A stretch of 64,000 nucleotides of DNA, from contig NZ_NEVK01000008.1 in the NCBI RefSeq assembly GCF_002261265.1, positions 310,001-374,000 of the forward strand, given 5' to 3'. This DNA comes from Bordetella genomosp. 7. GTDB lineage: Bacteria; Pseudomonadota; Gammaproteobacteria; Burkholderiales; Burkholderiaceae_B. This document shows positions 62,785 through 64,000 of this stretch, in pieces. Under the pieces are notes generated by a model, which was given only the letters and a program-made list of their open reading frames with translations, did no database searches and was not told where the DNA came from. The translations under genes were made by a program, and so were the position numbers. How positions within the stretch are numbered: position 1 is the stretch's first letter; each line of letters opens with the position of its first letter.

Positions 62785-64000
62785 TCAGGCAAACCGCGCC
62801 GGCAAGAAGGGCGCCATTTCGGCCGTATCGTCACCCCGCACCACGCTTTCGGCCACCAGCCGTGCCGTGACGGCTGCAAACGTGAGCCCCAGGTGTCCGT
62901 GGCCCAGCGCCAGGCTCACGGCCTTGCAGGACGGCACGCGACCCACGATGGGCAGCGAGTCCGGCGTAGATGGCCGCGCGCCCACCCACCTGGACGTGAC
63001 CGTCGGGCGCCTGCCCAGCATGGTCGCCGCGTCTGCTTCGAGCAGGGCGAACAGTTCATCGCTGGCGGGGTGGTCGGGCTGCGCGAACTCGGCCACGCCC
63101 GCCACGCGTATGCCGCCCAGCATGGGGGTCAGGTAGACGGACCTTTCCAGCCACGCCACGGGCCGCGTCAACGCGATGTCATCGGCCTGCAGCATCAGGT
63201 GGTAGCCCCGTTCGCTGACCAGCGGCAGGCGCAAGCCCAGCGCGGCGGCCAGCCGCGCCCCAGCCGCTCCTGTACATACCACCACATGATCACAGGCCTG
63301 CTGCCGGCCGCCGCCCGCCACGGTGCACCCGTGCCGCGCGGCCTGTATCGATTCAACTTCCATGCGCACGAAGCGCCCGCCCGCCCGCGCGAACTGCGAG
63401 GCATAGCGCAGGCACAGTTCATGGGGATCGCGCGCGTAGCGGCCGCCGGGATAGTAAATGCCGCCCGCGTGAAAATCGGCGACGGCGGGTTCCAGCGCCG
63501 CGGCCTCGGCCGCGCTTAGCCGCGCCGCGCGTGCGCCCAGGCGTTCACGCAACCCCACATGCCCGGCCAACGCCTGCTGCAGGCCGGCCCTGCTGGAACT
63601 CAGCGCCAGCACGCCGCTGTCGCGCACCAGCGACGTGGCGCCGGCGTGCTGCAGCAGCGTAGTGGTGTCCTGCACCGCCGTGCGCTGCAACGCGACCAGG
63701 GCCCGGCAACCGGCGTGGAACCGGGATGGCGTGCAGGCTCGCGTAAAGCCCGCGGCATAGCGCAGCATCGGGGGCAAATAATGACGACGCACCGCCACCG
63801 GGCTGGACCGGTCGAGCAACGCGCGGGGCAGCTGCTTGAACTGCGCCCAATTGGCAAACGGCACGCGCGCGTAGTCGGCCATCACGCCGGCATTGCCGAA
63901 CGATGCGCCGCCGCCGGGCGGCGCCTTGTCTATCAGGATGACGTCGCGCACGCCCGCCCGCTGCAGCCAGAGCGCCACGGACAGGCCGACGATGCCCGCC
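62785..64000 (-). CDS. D-amino-acid dehydrogenase-like FAD oxidoreductase (5' end outside window)
   Basis: DAO-family flavoprotein, about 405 residues visible. The frame is open to the window edge, where it reads GIVGLSVALWLQRAG, the second half of the dinucleotide-binding GxGxxG region, so only about ten residues are missing. DadA-like features: GGGASFGNAGVMADY, GIYYPGGRYARDPHEL, VVCTGAAGARLAAALG and the C-terminal GHGHLGLTFAAVTARLVAE. It would oxidise a D-amino acid or related substrate to the oxo-acid. Converges with the Anbu gene. Confidence 0.88.
   Translation of the reverse strand, partial: AGIVGLSVALWLQRAGVRDVILIDKAPPGGGASFGNAGVMADYARVPFANWAQFKQLPRALLDRSSPVAVRRHYLPPMLRYAAGFTRACTPSRFHAGCRALVALQRTAVQDTTTLLQHAGATSLVRDSGVLALSSSRAGLQQALAGHVGLRERLGARAARLSAAEAAALEPAVADFHAGGIYYPGGRYARDPHELCLRYASQFARAGGRFVRMEVESIQAARHGCTVAGGGRQQACDHVVVCTGAAGARLAAALGLRLPLVSERGYHLMLQADDIALTRPVAWLERSVYLTPMLGGIRVAGVAEFAQPDHPASDELFALLEADAATMLGRRPTVTSRWVGARPSTPDSLPIVGRVPSCKAVSLALGHGHLGLTFAAVTARLVAESVVRGDDTAEMAPFLPARFA

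Noticed and set aside
1-64000. tRNA or rRNA genes
   Set aside because: No cloverleaf-type segment with CCA end or rRNA-like stretch was recognised in the gaps between genes. A covariance-model scan would be decisive.

Overview
The window is GC-rich, gene-dense beta-proteobacterial chromosome. Gene content and order (rsmB–DUF4390–ntrY–ntrX–trkA–trkH, fmt–def–dprA, a liv operon with two CoA ligases, argP/argO-type pairs, many LysR regulators and periplasmic binding proteins) point to Alcaligenaceae, most likely the Bordetella/Achromobacter group. This is an inference from gene order and protein families, not from a database search. I see no rRNA, tRNA, insertion sequence, prophage or CRISPR array.

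Layout. 1–7885 (minus strand) is a co-directional block: RsmB rRNA methyltransferase, a DUF4390 exported protein, an NtrY-type sensor kinase, a short NtrX-type regulator that lacks the AAA+ domain, TrkA and TrkH (cut by the window edge). 8003–9310 is a decayed patch with a broken LysE-family exporter and remnants of a two-component system. 9320–19492 (minus strand) is a large transport and hydrolase operon: oligopeptide-type permeases, a double ABC ATPase, two binding proteins, two C45 Ntn-hydrolases and a CapA-like protein, read divergently from a LysR regulator. 20726–24757 holds rimO, a ferritin-like protein and a LOG/NTF2-like/HAD trio. 24873–33750 holds fmt, def, dprA, mvaB, an aminotransferase, a YggS-type PLP protein, a copper chaperone and an argP/argO-type pair.

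33765–42207 (minus strand) is a branched-chain-type (Liv) ABC transporter embedded between two CoA ligases, with a divergent Crp/Fnr regulator; together they look like an uptake-and-activation system for an organic acid. 43086–44030 and 46531–47033 are two tandem arrays of strong palindromes built on the same 13-base core (GGTGTCTGACACC), flanking polyphosphate:AMP phosphotransferase, GNAT and HIT genes. The same core appears as isolated hairpins at 24762–24867 and 31401–31536. 47108–58374 holds nnrS, an orphan amino-acid binding protein, ung, an rhlE-type helicase with a hexapeptide-repeat tail, a MidA-type methyltransferase, cca, slt and a 5-formyl-THF cyclo-ligase.

58619–62750 (plus strand) is a compact ATP-grasp / alpha-E / transglutaminase-like / Anbu-type operon, a conserved but functionally poorly resolved proteasome-related system. 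The window ends inside a DadA-type FAD oxidoreductase. The observations I rate most worth following are the two hairpin arrays, the duplicated C45/binding-protein operon with a recombination tract between its binding proteins, and the Anbu operon.
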